Source: Desulforhopalus singaporensis
GTDB lineage: Bacteria; Desulfobacterota; Desulfobulbia; Desulfobulbales; Desulfocapsaceae
Length of the DNA stretch: 64,000 bases
Assembly: GCF_900104445.1 (NCBI RefSeq)
Contig: NZ_FNJI01000026.1
Span: 1 to 64,000, forward strand
Reading direction: 5' to 3'
Of the stretch, positions 46,635-56,029 are shown in pieces. Numbering within the stretch: position 1 is the first letter of the stretch; each line of letters begins with the position of its first letter. The notes below the pieces were generated by a model, which worked only from the letters and a program-made list of their open reading frames with translations, searched no databases and was not told the DNA's origin. A program made the position numbers and the translations under genes.

Positions 46635-48038
46635 ATGGCCAATCAGCAAAACGGCGGTTCCAAGAAGTTGTGGGGAGGAAGGTTCAGCGAAGCCACTGCC
46701 GCCTCGGTAGAAGCTTTCAGTTCATCGATCGATTACGATTCACGGCTGTACAAATACGATATAGCTGGCAGCAAGGCCCATGCGGAGGCCCTTGCCGCAA
46801 ACGGCGTGTTGACCCAGGATGAGTTGACGGCGATCGTCACCGGTCTGACCGAGATAGAAAACGAGATCGAAAGCGGCAGCTTTGTGTTTAAGCCGGAACT
46901 GGAAGATATTCATATGAATATCGAGAAAGCCCTGATCGACAGGATCGGGCCGGCGGGGGCTAAACTGCACAGCGGACGTTCGCGAAACGATCAGGTGGCG
47001 GTGGACTTCAAGCTCTATCTACGGGACCAGTGCGATGCCCTGGTCGGACTGCTGGACGATATTCGCAGGGCGTTTGTGGTACTGTCGCGAAAATATATCG
47101 GCCGGGTGATGCCGGGCTATACCCATATGCAGCGGGCGCAGCCGGTCCAGATTTCCCACCATATGCTCGCATATTACGAGATGTTCAGCCGCGACCGCGA
47201 CCGGATAATCGATTGCCGAAAACGGCTCAACCTGTCGCCGCTGGGATGCGCGGCGATGGCCGGCACCGGCCTGCCCGTTGACAGGATGAGAACGTCGGCT
47301 GCCCTTGGTTTTTCCGGGGTCACGGCAAATTCAATAGACACTTCTGGAGACCGTGATTATGCGATTGAGTTCGCCAGCTGCTGTACGCTGATCCAGCTCC
47401 ATCTCTCCAGGCTGTCAGAAGAGCTGGTGCTCTGGTCCACCGAGGAATTTAATTTCGTCAACATCTCCGATAAGTTCTGTACCGGCTCCTCGATCATGCC
47501 GCAGAAGAAAAACCCCGATATTCCCGAACTGATCAGGGGCAAGAGCGGCCGGGTGGTCGGTAGCCTGATGAGTCTTATCACGCTGATGAAGGGATTGCCG
47601 CTGACCTACAACAGGGATATGCAGGAAGACAAGGAACCGGTTTTCGATGCAGTCGACACGGTTTCCGCATCTCTTGCAATCATGGCGGAGCTTCTTGGAA
47701 ACCTGAGCTTTAACACCGAGGTATTGGCAAAGGCCACCGAGTCCGGCTGCATGACCGCAACCGATCTTGCCGACTACCTGGTGATGAAAAACGTGCCTTT
47801 CAGGGAAGCGCACGGTATTGTCGGCAGGGCAGTGGCCTATTGTCTTGACAACAGCAAAGAGCTGGCCGACCTGAGCCTTGAGGAGCTGAAGCAGTTCTCG
47901 GGAGAAATCGAGTCCGATGTATTTGCAGTGCTTAGTGTCGAAGGTTCCGTAAACAGCCGTAACTCAATAGGCGGAACCGGTTTTAAGAGAGTTGAGGAAG
48001 CGGTAACCGTAGCGGAGAAACAAGTGGGGATTGGGTAA
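46635..48038 (+). CDS. argH: argininosuccinate lyase
   Basis: 467 residues of the fumarase/aspartase superfamily. It has LHSGRSRNDQVAVDFKLY, the TPGYTHMQRAQPV-type GYTHMQRAQPVQ, and the mobile signature loop GSSIMPQKKNPDIPEL with the catalytic Ser. It releases arginine and fumarate. The stop codon overlaps the first base of the next gene (TAATG), indicating coupling with the lipoprotein gene. Confidence 0.97.
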   Translation: MANQQNGGSKKLWGGRFSEATAASVEAFSSSIDYDSRLYKYDIAGSKAHAEALAANGVLTQDELTAIVTGLTEIENEIESGSFVFKPELEDIHMNIEKALIDRIGPAGAKLHSGRSRNDQVAVDFKLYLRDQCDALVGLLDDIRRAFVVLSRKYIGRVMPGYTHMQRAQPVQISHHMLAYYEMFSRDRDRIIDCRKRLNLSPLGCAAMAGTGLPVDRMRTSAALGFSGVTANSIDTSGDRDYAIEFASCCTLIQLHLSRLSEELVLWSTEEFNFVNISDKFCTGSSIMPQKKNPDIPELIRGKSGRVVGSLMSLITLMKGLPLTYNRDMQEDKEPVFDAVDTVSASLAIMAELLGNLSFNTEVLAKATESGCMTATDLADYLVMKNVPFREAHGIVGRAVAYCLDNSKELADLSLEELKQFSGEIESDVFAVLSVEGSVNSRNSIGGTGFKRVEEAVTVAEKQVGIG

Positions 48039-49099
48039 TGAGCATAAGAAACATGGTACAGATCGCAGGGATTTTGCTGGTGTGCAGCGCACTTCTCGTC
48101 AGCGGCGGTTGCGGCTACAAAGATGATCCGGTGCCTCCGCAGACTGTGGTGCCTGAACCGATAAGCGATCTTGTTTATAGTCTTGACGATGAAGGGGTGG
48201 AGCTCAACTGGTCTTTTCCCGTTGAAACCATAAGGGGAACAGCGCTTGAGGAGGTCTCCGTCTTCGATCTGTACCGTGCGGAGATTCCCTTGGCTGAGTA
48301 CTGCGAGGATTGTCCGATTCCCTTCGGCCCGCCCATCGAAGTCAGCGGCGGCGCAACCTTTGACGGCAAGGAGCGCAGAAAAGCGCGTTACGTCTCTTCG
48401 ATGCTGAAGCCCGGATATAAATACTTTTTCAAGGTGAACACCAAGAACAGCTGGTTTGCCTCCAGTGCGGATTCCAATATCGTCACCTTCACCTGGTTTC
48501 GTCCGGCCGCAGGTCCTGCCGGGGTAAAAGGTGTGGGCGGCGACCAGGAAATTGTTCTCAACTGGGACCCGGTGACTTCCCTCAATGACGGAAGTGCATT
48601 ACAGTATCCCGTCAAATATCAGGTTTTTCGGAGTGTCGGCGGCAAAAATCTGGAGAAAATCGGTGCCCCCACCGATTCCCATTCATTCATCGACAAGCGG
48701 GTAAAAAACGGACAGAAATATTTTTATTCGATCCAGTCCCTTATGGTATACAAAGGCGAGCTGATCAACGGCGGCAAAAGTGCGCCGATTGCGGTTATTC
48801 CAGTCGACCTGACTCCGCCCGCTGCCCCGTCCGGGGTCAACGCCGTTGCCACCGGTGTGGGGATCAAGGTATTCTGGGATCGGAGCAGTGCACCGGATCT
48901 TGGCGGCTACCGCGTCTACCGGCGTGCCGTGGGCGAGGACAATTTCGTTCTTGTGGGCAAAGTCAAGCCAGGGTTTACCCTTTATGTTGACAGGACAGCC
49001 ATCGCCGATACAAGATACTATTATGCAGTAACAGCGGTGGACTCCGCAGTTCCGCCGAATGAGAGTAAAAAATCGAAAGAAGCGAAAATCAGAGACTAG
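48038..49099 (+). CDS. fibronectin type III lipoprotein
   Basis: 353 residues. A lipoprotein signal peptide ends LVSGGCGYKDDP. The rest has at least two to three FN3-like beta-sandwich repeats: ISDLVYSLDDEGVELNWSFP, then GVKGVGGDQEIVLNWDPV, then GVNAVATGVGIKVFWDRS with a GGYRVYRRAVGEDNF strand. It would be exported and lipid-anchored, and might bind cell-wall or envelope material. The short GCGYKDDPVPP start recalls LptM (YifL), which sits beside dapF/lysA in enterobacteria, but the FN3 body does not. It overlaps argH by one base, so it is expressed with the arginine genes although it is no arginine enzyme. Confidence 0.82.
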   Translation: MSIRNMVQIAGILLVCSALLVSGGCGYKDDPVPPQTVVPEPISDLVYSLDDEGVELNWSFPVETIRGTALEEVSVFDLYRAEIPLAEYCEDCPIPFGPPIEVSGGATFDGKERRKARYVSSMLKPGYKYFFKVNTKNSWFASSADSNIVTFTWFRPAAGPAGVKGVGGDQEIVLNWDPVTSLNDGSALQYPVKYQVFRSVGGKNLEKIGAPTDSHSFIDKRVKNGQKYFYSIQSLMVYKGELINGGKSAPIAVIPVDLTPPAAPSGVNAVATGVGIKVFWDRSSAPDLGGYRVYRRAVGEDNFVLVGKVKPGFTLYVDRTAIADTRYYYAVTAVDSAVPPNESKKSKEAKIRD

Positions 49100-49133
49100 C
49101 TGAAGGATAATCCATTACAGTCGTGGCCGCAGG

Positions 49134-49168
49134 TGCCCTCTAACCGTGATGGATGCGGTTGGAGGGCA
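49134..49168 (+). terminator. hairpin between FN3 lipoprotein gene and dapF
   Basis: TGCCCTCTAACCG pairs with CGGTTGGAGGGCA, a 13-base stem with one G-U and a 9-base loop, followed by TTGTCATT. It probably ends the arg transcript in part; dapF starts 80 bases on. Confidence 0.6.
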
Positions 49169-49247
49169 TTGTCATTAGGTCTGCGGCAGTGTTTGCAGGC
49201 GGGTGCACCACAAATTCAGCATTGACTATGACAGAAGGAGTTACGTG

Positions 49248-50087
49248 ATGGTACTTGATTTTCCCATTGCATTTGAGAAAATGAGTGGTACAGGAAATGA
49301 TTTTGTAATTATCGATAATAGGGAAGGCCTGATTCCGCTGGAGCAGCATCCGGAACTGGCGAAAAAGGTTTGTCAACGGAAGTTTTCTGTTGGTGCCGAC
49401 GGTTTGATTCTGCTGAAGAACTCCGACAAGGCCGATATTGGGTGGGATTTCTACAACGCCGACGGTTCGGTTGCGGAGATGTGCGGCAACGGCTCCCGCT
49501 GTGCGGCAAAGTTTGCTCACAGTCACGGTATTGCCGGGAAAAAGATGAAACTTGAAACCATCGCCGGGGTCGTTGAAATGGAAATCTGCAACGGCGACCA
49601 GGCGGTCAGGGTAAAGATGCCCCAGCCTTTTGACTTCAGGGTGGGATTGTCCATAAGCCTTGACGATGTCGAGTATCCCGTGACCTATGTCAACACCGGA
49701 GTGCCACAGGCGGTGATCTTTGTCTCCGAGGATAATGTACCCGTGAAGAAATGGGGGAGAAAAGTTCGTTTCCATCAGCTGTTTGAGCCCAAGGGCACCA
49801 ATGCCAACTTTGTGCAGGTACTCGACAAGGGACTGCTGAAAGTTCGCACCTATGAGCGCGGAGTGGAAGACGAGACCATGGCCTGCGGTACCGGAGCGGT
49901 GGCGGCGGCGTTGATCAGTGCCATGCAGAAAGATATGGACTCGCCGATAGAGGTGATTACTTCAGGGGGCGAGCGCCTGACGATTTTATTTGATTTGCAG
50001 GATGGGCCGGTGGCGGATAATGTTTTCCTCCAGGGGCCGGCAAAATTAATATATACAGGGGAACTGACCGGCGAAGCGCTACTCTGA
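49248..50087 (+). CDS. dapF: diaminopimelate epimerase
   Basis: 279 residues. The two catalytic Cys are in EMCGNGSRCAAKF and MACGTGAVAAAL, with KMSGTGNDFV at the N-terminus and KGTNANFVQVL. It converts LL- to meso-diaminopimelate for lysine and peptidoglycan. ATG 49248 has GAAGGAG upstream; the in-frame start at 49203 has none. Confidence 0.96.
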   Translation: MVLDFPIAFEKMSGTGNDFVIIDNREGLIPLEQHPELAKKVCQRKFSVGADGLILLKNSDKADIGWDFYNADGSVAEMCGNGSRCAAKFAHSHGIAGKKMKLETIAGVVEMEICNGDQAVRVKMPQPFDFRVGLSISLDDVEYPVTYVNTGVPQAVIFVSEDNVPVKKWGRKVRFHQLFEPKGTNANFVQVLDKGLLKVRTYERGVEDETMACGTGAVAAALISAMQKDMDSPIEVITSGGERLTILFDLQDGPVADNVFLQGPAKLIYTGELTGEALL

Positions 50088-50131
50088 ATCCCGTGTAGTT
50101 GTGTAGCCTTAAAAATAGATCAGGAGGAATA

Positions 50132-51013
50132 ATGGAAAAGTTTCACGGCGCGCTCGTTGCGATTGTGACCCCGTTCATCGACGGCAAGCTCGACGAGCAG
50201 GGGTTGGTCGATCTTATTGAATTTCAGATTGAGAACGGAACCCACGGAATCATACCCTGCGGTACCACCGGGGAATCCGCAACGACCAATTTCGACGAAC
50301 ACAAACGGGTTATTGATCTCACCGTCAAGACAGTTGCGGGCAGGATTCCGGTTATAGCGGGAACCGGCGCCAACAACACTCTGGAAGCACTGGAGCTTAC
50401 CGAGAGCGCGAAAGAGAGCGGAGCGGACGCTGTGCTGTCGGTGGTTCCGTATTACAATAAGCCGGACCAGGAGGGGATGTACCTCCATTTTAAAACGATA
50501 GCGGAAAAAGTCGACATCCCGATGTTCCTCTACAACGTTCCCGGAAGGACCGTGGTCAGTATAGACCCGGTGACTGTGGGCCGCCTGGCTCAACTTGACA
50601 ACATTATCGGCATCAAGGAAGCGACTGGCAGCCTGGCGCAGTTTTCCGAAGTGATCGCCAACTGCCCTGACGACTTCATCGTTCTCTCCGGTGACGATTT
50701 TACCTCGATGCCCTCGGTTATGATTGGCGGAAAGGGCGTGATATCGGTTATTTCAAATGTCTATCCCCTGGGGATGGCGCAGATGATGGAGCGCGCGCTG
50801 GCCGGTGATATTCCCGGAGCACGTGAGTTGCATTACAAGATGTATGACATGATGAAATTGATGTTCAGTACACCGAGCCCTGGTCCGGCGAAAAAGGCCC
50901 TTGAGCTGATGGGCAGGATTCAGGACGGTTCTACCCGTCTTCCCATTGCGCCGATGGCCGATGGGGCTGTTGAAAAACTAAAAGAGGGCATGGTAAAGCT
51001 GGGGCTGCTGTAA
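50132..51013 (+). CDS. dapA: 4-hydroxy-tetrahydrodipicolinate synthase
   Basis: 293 residues. A TIM barrel with GTTGESATTN (pyruvate carboxylate), VVPYYNKPDQEGMY (catalytic Tyr), and the Schiff-base Lys in IIGIKEATGSL. It condenses pyruvate with aspartate semialdehyde. ATG 50132 follows a near-perfect CAGGAGGAATA site; the start at 50099 is not supported. It lies 44 bases after dapF. Confidence 0.97.
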   Translation: MEKFHGALVAIVTPFIDGKLDEQGLVDLIEFQIENGTHGIIPCGTTGESATTNFDEHKRVIDLTVKTVAGRIPVIAGTGANNTLEALELTESAKESGADAVLSVVPYYNKPDQEGMYLHFKTIAEKVDIPMFLYNVPGRTVVSIDPVTVGRLAQLDNIIGIKEATGSLAQFSEVIANCPDDFIVLSGDDFTSMPSVMIGGKGVISVISNVYPLGMAQMMERALAGDIPGARELHYKMYDMMKLMFSTPSPGPAKKALELMGRIQDGSTRLPIAPMADGAVEKLKEGMVKLGLL

Positions 51014-51040
51014 GCGGCTATCTCGTGAGAGGGGGTGACA

Positions 51041-51850
51041 ATGGTTAAGGTTATTATTGCCGGGGCTGCGGGCAGGATGGGCCAGCGCATTGCCCATATG
51101 GTCGAGTCCCATTCCGGGTTGCAGTATGGTGCGGCTTTCGAGGCGGCGGGCCATCCGGAAATCGGCAGGGATGCCGGGGAACTTGCCCTGGGAAGGAAAA
51201 ACGGAGTTATTATAAAAGAGGGACTGGAGTCGGTTATTGAGCAGGGAGACGTCATTATCGATTTCACTTTCCACCAGGCGACCATGGAGTTTGCCCGTAT
51301 TGCGGCTAAACACAACAAGGCGATGGTGATCGGCACCACCGGCCTTACCGCGGAAAATCTTGCTGAACTCAAAGAGCTCGCGGCAAATTTCCCCTGTGTC
51401 CAGGCTCCCAATATGTCTGTGTGCGTCAATGTGCTGTTTCAGCTGGTGAAAAAGACCGCTGCCATACTAGGCGATGACTACGATATCGAAATCATCGAGG
51501 CGCACCACAACAAGAAAAAGGACGCTCCGTCAGGAACCGCGCTAAAGCTTGGAGAGATGGCGGCCGAGGGAGTTGGCCGGAATCTGGCTGAAGTTGCTGT
51601 TCTTGAACGGTCAGGGATCATCGGCGAGAGAAAACCAAACGAGATCGGAATCCAGACTATCCGGGCGGCTGATATTGTCGGCGAGCATACCGTCTATTTC
51701 GCCGGACCGGGGGAGCGTATCGAACTCAGTCACAGGGCACACAGCAGGGACCATTTTGCCAAGGGAGCAGCAACCGCTGCTGCGTGGGTCGCAGACAAGG
51801 ACAATGGCATCTATTCCATGTTCGACGTGCTTGGACTCAATGACCTGTAA
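51041..51850 (+). CDS. dapB: 4-hydroxy-tetrahydrodipicolinate reductase
   Basis: 269 residues. It has the dinucleotide motif IAGAAGRMGQRIA, GTTGLT, APNMSVCVNVLFQL, and HHNKKKDAPSGTAL with the catalytic His and Lys. It uses NAD(P)H to make tetrahydrodipicolinate. ATG 51041 is preceded by GAGAGGGGGTG, which contains the alternative GTG at 51035. Confidence 0.96.
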   Translation: MVKVIIAGAAGRMGQRIAHMVESHSGLQYGAAFEAAGHPEIGRDAGELALGRKNGVIIKEGLESVIEQGDVIIDFTFHQATMEFARIAAKHNKAMVIGTTGLTAENLAELKELAANFPCVQAPNMSVCVNVLFQLVKKTAAILGDDYDIEIIEAHHNKKKDAPSGTALKLGEMAAEGVGRNLAEVAVLERSGIIGERKPNEIGIQTIRAADIVGEHTVYFAGPGERIELSHRAHSRDHFAKGAATAAAWVADKDNGIYSMFDVLGLNDL

Positions 51851-51881
51851 CAAAGGCTGCAAAGATTGGGGATTTGTCGGT

Positions 51882-52430
51882 ATGACACGCGTATATATTG
51901 CTCTTGGGTCGAACCTGGGGGACAGCAAACGTATCCTGACAGAGGCGTGGGCGACGCTGGGTGAATGTGAACGCATAACTCTGGACGGGCTGTCGAGTCC
52001 GTATCTCAGCGCCCCGGTGGGGATGAAGAGCCAACACTGGTTTACAAACGCCGTGGGCCGGCTGCATACCGATCTTGAGCCGCTTGAACTGCTTGAGGTG
52101 CTTCTTGAGACCGAGGCCCGTTTTGGCAGGATCAGAAAGAGCGGCAGCTTCGGGTACCAGGACCGGAGCCTGGATCTCGATCTGCTCTATTACGGCAATG
52201 TGATCATGGATGTCCCGGAGTTGATCCTGCCCCATCCCCGGATTGGTGAGCGGCTTTTTGTGTTGGTTCCCCTGCGTGAACTGGATAGTGAGCTGGTCGA
52301 CTATGCAACCGGTAAAAGTGTCGGGGAAATGCAGGCGGCGCTGGAACACGCCATGGAAGTTTCCGGGGGAAAGCCCCAGGAGATCATCTGCGACAGCTGG
52401 GAGCCGGCGCATCTTGAGATTCTTAGTTAA
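51882..52430 (+). CDS. folK: 2-amino-4-hydroxy-6-hydroxymethyldihydropteridine pyrophosphokinase
   Basis: 182 residues. It shows YIALGSNLGDSKRIL at the N-terminus, then SAPVGMKSQHWFTNAV, and the metal/pterin motif QDRSLDLDLLYYG. It makes the pyrophosphorylated pterin precursor for folate. It has about 20 residues beyond the usual core at the C-terminus. ATG 51882 lies 31 bases past dapB, with only a weak ribosome site. Confidence 0.93.
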   Translation: MTRVYIALGSNLGDSKRILTEAWATLGECERITLDGLSSPYLSAPVGMKSQHWFTNAVGRLHTDLEPLELLEVLLETEARFGRIRKSGSFGYQDRSLDLDLLYYGNVIMDVPELILPHPRIGERLFVLVPLRELDSELVDYATGKSVGEMQAALEHAMEVSGGKPQEIICDSWEPAHLEILS

Positions 52431-52450
52431 ACGAGTATCGGAGTAGTGAT

Positions 52451-52693
52451 TTGAGTCCTCTGCGAATTTTAATCCTTGCTATTCTCATCTATGTTGGATA
52501 TCGACTGATTGTGTCCGGATTTAAGAAGGATTCATCCGGGCCTGTCGGGCCGATGCCTTCAGATGATATCCTGGAAGAGGACCCGGTCTGTAAAAAGCTT
52601 GTTCCCAGACAACAGGCAATAACCCATGAAGAAAATGGAAGGAAATATTATTTTTGCAGCAAAAAGTGCTGCAGGGAATTCAGAAAACAGTAA
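52451..52693 (+). CDS. small membrane protein with YHS-like metal-binding tail
   Basis: 80 residues. One N-terminal membrane helix ([16 protein letters not shown]) is followed by a short linker and a YHS/TRASH-like domain: [17 protein letters not shown] then [15 protein letters not shown]. The Cys pattern could bind a metal ion. The start is a TTG at 52451, with GGAG seven bases before. It lies between folK and the transaldolase gene with gaps of 20 and 11 bases, so it belongs to the same transcript. The partner is unknown. Confidence 0.75.
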   Translation: MSPLRILILAILIYVGYRLIVSGFKKDSSGPVGPMPSDDILEEDPVCKKLVPRQQAITHEENGRKYYFCSKKCCREFRKQ

Positions 52694-52704
52694 GGAGAGC
52701 AGCC

Positions 52705-53349
52705 GTGAAATTTTTTATTGATACTGCCAATCTTGACGAGATCAAGAAAGGTGTGGCGATGGGCATGGTCGACGGAGTGACCACCAACCCGTCGCTTGTG
52801 GCCAAGGAAGATAAGCCGTTTGAAGAGATTATCAGCGACATCTGCAAGGTTGTCGATGGTCCGGTCAGCGCCGAGGTGGTAAGCCTTGAGGCCGACGGGA
52901 TGGTCGCGGAAGCACGGGAGCTTGCCAAGATAGCCGATAACATAGTCATCAAGATCCCGATGATCGTAGAAGGGTTGAAGGCTGTAAAGATGCTCTCCGC
53001 AGAAGGCATCAAGACCAATGTTACCCTGGTGTTTTCCTCGGCGCAGGCGCTTCTGGCAGCAAAAGCCGGAGCCAGTTTCGTCAGCCCGTTCGTCGGTCGT
53101 CTCGACGATATTGGAACCCCCGGGCTTGATCTCATCAGCGATATCGTGACCATCTACGATAACTACGGGTATCAGAGCGAAATCATCGTGGCCTCTATCC
53201 GCAGCCCGCAGCATGTTGTCGACTCTGCCCTGGTAGGGGCCGATATCGCAACTATCCCGTTCAAGGTGATCAACCAGCTGGCCAAGCATCCCTTGACTGA
53301 CAAAGGTATGGAACAGTTTCTCGCCGATTGGGAGAAGAGGACACGGTAA
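52705..53349 (+). CDS. small transaldolase / fructose-6-phosphate aldolase-like
   Basis: 214 residues of the short transaldolase (TalC/MipB/FSA) type. It has [31 protein letters not shown], the Schiff-base Lys in [18 protein letters not shown], and [28 protein letters not shown] (positions about 99-126). It transfers or cleaves C3 units of sugar phosphates. Sequence does not separate transaldolase from fructose-6-phosphate aldolase. The GTG at 52705 has AGGAG at 52693-52697. An upstream ATG at 52654 lies inside the previous gene. Confidence 0.9.
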   Translation: MKFFIDTANLDEIKKGVAMGMVDGVTTNPSLVAKEDKPFEEIISDICKVVDGPVSAEVVSLEADGMVAEARELAKIADNIVIKIPMIVEGLKAVKMLSAEGIKTNVTLVFSSAQALLAAKAGASFVSPFVGRLDDIGTPGLDLISDIVTIYDNYGYQSEIIVASIRSPQHVVDSALVGADIATIPFKVINQLAKHPLTDKGMEQFLADWEKRTR

Positions 53350-53358
53350 AAACCGACT

Positions 53359-54033
53359 ATGAATGTCCTGCAGCTGGTCAAATCATATACCGGATTACGG
53401 CATGGCAAAGGTTGTTTTTCTGGCCATGCCGTCAGTCGCCTGCCGTTTGCTCTGCTGCTTACCGCTGCAATGATAGGTTGCTGCTGCGAAGCGGAGGCTG
53501 AAATATATATCTGCCAGGATCAAAGTGGCGCGGTAAGTTTTACCAACGTTCGCAACAGCCCCACATGCCGTCCTTACTCTCTGGATAAAAAATCGAGAGC
53601 GGACAGGAGTTGGGCCAACGCAGCGCGAACGATAAACGGAGCGCAACTTGACCGGGAAATTCAGAAGATCGGCCAGCGCTACGGGGTCGATCCGCCCTTG
53701 ATCAAGGCAATTATCCATACCGAGTCAAATTTTAACTCCCGGGCCGTATCGAAAAAAGGCGCCCAGGGGCTGATGCAGCTGATGCCTTATACCGCCCGCG
53801 AACTGCGCGTGCGCGACCCTTTCAATCCCCTGGAAAATATAGACGGAGGAACCCGGTATTTCAGGAAGATGCTTAATAATTTCAACGGTAACATCATCCT
53901 ATCTCTTGCCGCCTATAACGCCGGTCCTGGGCTTATCCGAAAGGTGGGCGGTATCCCCCGAAACGGCGAGACGAGACAGTACATCAAGAAAGTTCTGCGG
54001 CGCTACAAATTCTATAAACAGAGCTGGAAGTAA
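53359..54033 (+). CDS. lytic transglycosylase with DUF4124-like N-terminus
   Basis: 224 residues. It has a hydrophobic export signal (FALLLTAAMIGCCCEAEA) and a short DUF4124-like segment (IYICQDQSGAVSFTN). Then comes a goose-lysozyme/SLT domain with the catalytic Glu in HTESNFNSRAVSKKGAQGLM, LMPYTA and AYNAGPGLIRK. It cleaves peptidoglycan in the periplasm, and may be a lipoprotein given the Cys cluster at the end of the signal. It lies nine bases after the transaldolase gene. It converges on the ferredoxin gene. Confidence 0.88.
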   Translation: MNVLQLVKSYTGLRHGKGCFSGHAVSRLPFALLLTAAMIGCCCEAEAEIYICQDQSGAVSFTNVRNSPTCRPYSLDKKSRADRSWANAARTINGAQLDREIQKIGQRYGVDPPLIKAIIHTESNFNSRAVSKKGAQGLMQLMPYTARELRVRDPFNPLENIDGGTRYFRKMLNNFNGNIILSLAAYNAGPGLIRKVGGIPRNGETRQYIKKVLRRYKFYKQSWK

Positions 54034-54099
54034 CCGTTGTGCCAGTGCCTGGAAGGTTTTGGGCGCAAACAGGTATGCGCTGGGCTCTTTCCGCAGTTG

Positions 54100-54355
<256 letters not shown>

Positions 54356-54474
54356 CTCTTTCGCCTTATGATACGCCTTTTCCCCTGCGTTAGTAAAGCT
54401 GCAAATCACTGCCAGACGCGGTTTTTCCCGCAACCTAGCTGTTACCAAAACAACTCGTTACATATTGTTTTCCC

Positions 54475-54504
54475 TTGACTATAAAAGGATTAGTAGAGTA
54501 TATA
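54475..54504 (+). promoter_or_regulatory. tRNA-Leu promoter
   Basis: TTGACT at 54475-54480 and TATATA at 54499-54504 with an 18-base spacer (or GTATAT with 17). It lies 11 bases before the mature tRNA 5' end. Confidence 0.7.
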
Positions 54505-54514
54505 TCAACGCTAC

Positions 54515-54601
54515 GCCGGAGTGGTGAAACTGGTAGACGCACTGGACTCAAAATCCAGCGGGGGCAACTCCGTGTCGGTTCGATTCCGACCTCCGGCACC
54601 A
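54515..54601 (+). tRNA. tRNA-Leu (anticodon CAA)
   Basis: A class II tRNA with acceptor stem GCCGGAG / CTCCGGC, discriminator A, an encoded CCA, and a TTCGATTC T-loop. The anticodon stem-loop CTGGA-CTCAAAA-TCCAG reads anticodon CAA (codon UUG). The long variable arm CGGGGGCAACTCCGTG is typical of tRNA-Leu. Its 3' end is the probable attachment site of the downstream island. Confidence 0.97.
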
Positions 54602-54639
54602 TTTTCTTTTCCAAGGACTTCCGTAAAAGTCCTCGAAAC

Positions 54640-54669
54640 CCGCAACCTGAAAAGGATTGCGGTTTTTTT
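54640..54669 (+). terminator. Rho-independent terminator after tRNA-Leu
   Basis: CCGCAA / TTGCGG stem with an 11-base A/G-rich loop, followed by seven T. A second small stem, GGACTT / AAGTCC, lies just upstream at about 54615-54632. Confidence 0.75.
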
Positions 54670-54777
54670 GTTTCCACTGTAGTTCCTTAACGTCCATTGA
54701 CATCCTGTGACTATTGTGACTATAATTGTGTATATGTCATTTAAGAACCGAATACACACAGCAGTGGAGGTCACAAA

Positions 54778-56016
54778 ATGTCAAAGCTTACAGCAGTCCA
54801 GGTCAGAAGCCTGAAACCTCGCCAAAAGCCTTACACTGTTGCCGATGGTGGAGGCCTGTCGGCTCATATCTCAACCTCTGGGGTTATTTCTTGGCGGTAT
54901 CGCTATCGTTTTAACGGAAAAGCAACTACCCTGGTCCTTGGTAAATATCCCGCAATGTCACTTGCAGATGCAAGGGAAGCTCACCAAAAGGCAAGGTCGA
55001 TCCTTTCTGAAGGGTTAAACCCTACCGCCGAGAAAAAGAATAGGGCTTTGGAAGCGCGAAAAGCCGAAGATGAGGAGCAGGAGAAATCTAAAAATACCTT
55101 TCGGGCTGTCGCCCTAGAATGGATTGACCAGCAGGCAGAGAGGTGGAGTCATGACCACGCAGCCGCAGTCCTTGCTACTTTGAAAAGAGATGCCTTTCCT
55201 CTTATCGGTGATATAAGAGTAGATCAATTAACGCCGCCAGAGATTTTAAAAGTTATCCGGCGGATAGAGAAGCGAGGAGCTTTTGAAATAGCTTCCAAGG
55301 TCCTTCAGCGGATAAGTGCGGTGTGTAGATATTCTGTCCAGACCGGTAAGGCAATGTACAACCCTGCAGCAGAGATGCGGGGTGCGCTGAAAACCAGGAA
55401 GGTTGTACACCGCGCGGCATTACAAAGAGATGAGTTGCCGGAATTTTTACAGAGATTGAAAAAATCAGACGAACATATCATCACCAAGGCCGCTTTGATG
55501 TTCACTATTCTAACTGCTGCTCGATCCGGTGAGGTGCGTTTTGCGGTGTGGAGCGAAATAAATTTTGATACCAAGGATTGGCGCATTCCTGCAGCGCGGA
55601 TGAAGATGGGAACCCCTCATGTCGTGCCTCTGTCGCGACAGGCAATGACCATTTTGGAAGCTATGCAAGCACATTCCACGGGGCCGGAAGGATTGATTTT
55701 CCCAGGGATAAAAAACAATAGAAAACCACTCAGTGAAAACACCATGCTCTATTGCATGTATCGGCTTGGTTACCACAGCAGGGCAACCGTTCATGGTTTC
55801 CGGTCCGTATTTTCGACAATGGCAAACGAAGAAGGGTTCGACGGTGATGTGGTAGAGAAAGCTTTGGCCCACCAGGAGCGCAATCGGGTACGGGCGGCCT
55901 ATCACCGAAGTGAATATTTAGAACAACGCCGAGAACTTATGCAGTGGTGGGCTGATATGTTAGATAATTTTAAGGTTAATCAGAGTTGGTCTGAAAACTA
56001 TACGCCAACCAGATAA
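54778..56016 (+). CDS. P4-type tyrosine integrase
   Basis: 412 residues. The N-terminal DUF4102 (Arm-binding) domain is seen in LKPRQKPYTVADGGGLSAHI and FNGKATTLVLGKYP. The core-binding domain is central, and the catalytic domain has the Arg in ILTAARSGEVRFA, HGFRSVFSTMANE with His/Arg, and the Tyr region near RAAYHRSEYLEQRRELM. It integrates and excises the island at tRNA-Leu. A GGAGGTCACAA ribosome site precedes ATG 54778. The tail of about 15 residues after WADMLDNF runs into the IS3 remnant and may be a replaced end. Confidence 0.95.
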   Translation: MSKLTAVQVRSLKPRQKPYTVADGGGLSAHISTSGVISWRYRYRFNGKATTLVLGKYPAMSLADAREAHQKARSILSEGLNPTAEKKNRALEARKAEDEEQEKSKNTFRAVALEWIDQQAERWSHDHAAAVLATLKRDAFPLIGDIRVDQLTPPEILKVIRRIEKRGAFEIASKVLQRISAVCRYSVQTGKAMYNPAAEMRGALKTRKVVHRAALQRDELPEFLQRLKKSDEHIITKAALMFTILTAARSGEVRFAVWSEINFDTKDWRIPAARMKMGTPHVVPLSRQAMTILEAMQAHSTGPEGLIFPGIKNNRKPLSENTMLYCMYRLGYHSRATVHGFRSVFSTMANEEGFDGDVVEKALAHQERNRVRAAYHRSEYLEQRRELMQWWADMLDNFKVNQSWSENYTPTR

Positions 56017-56029
56017 TCCATTTGGGCAT

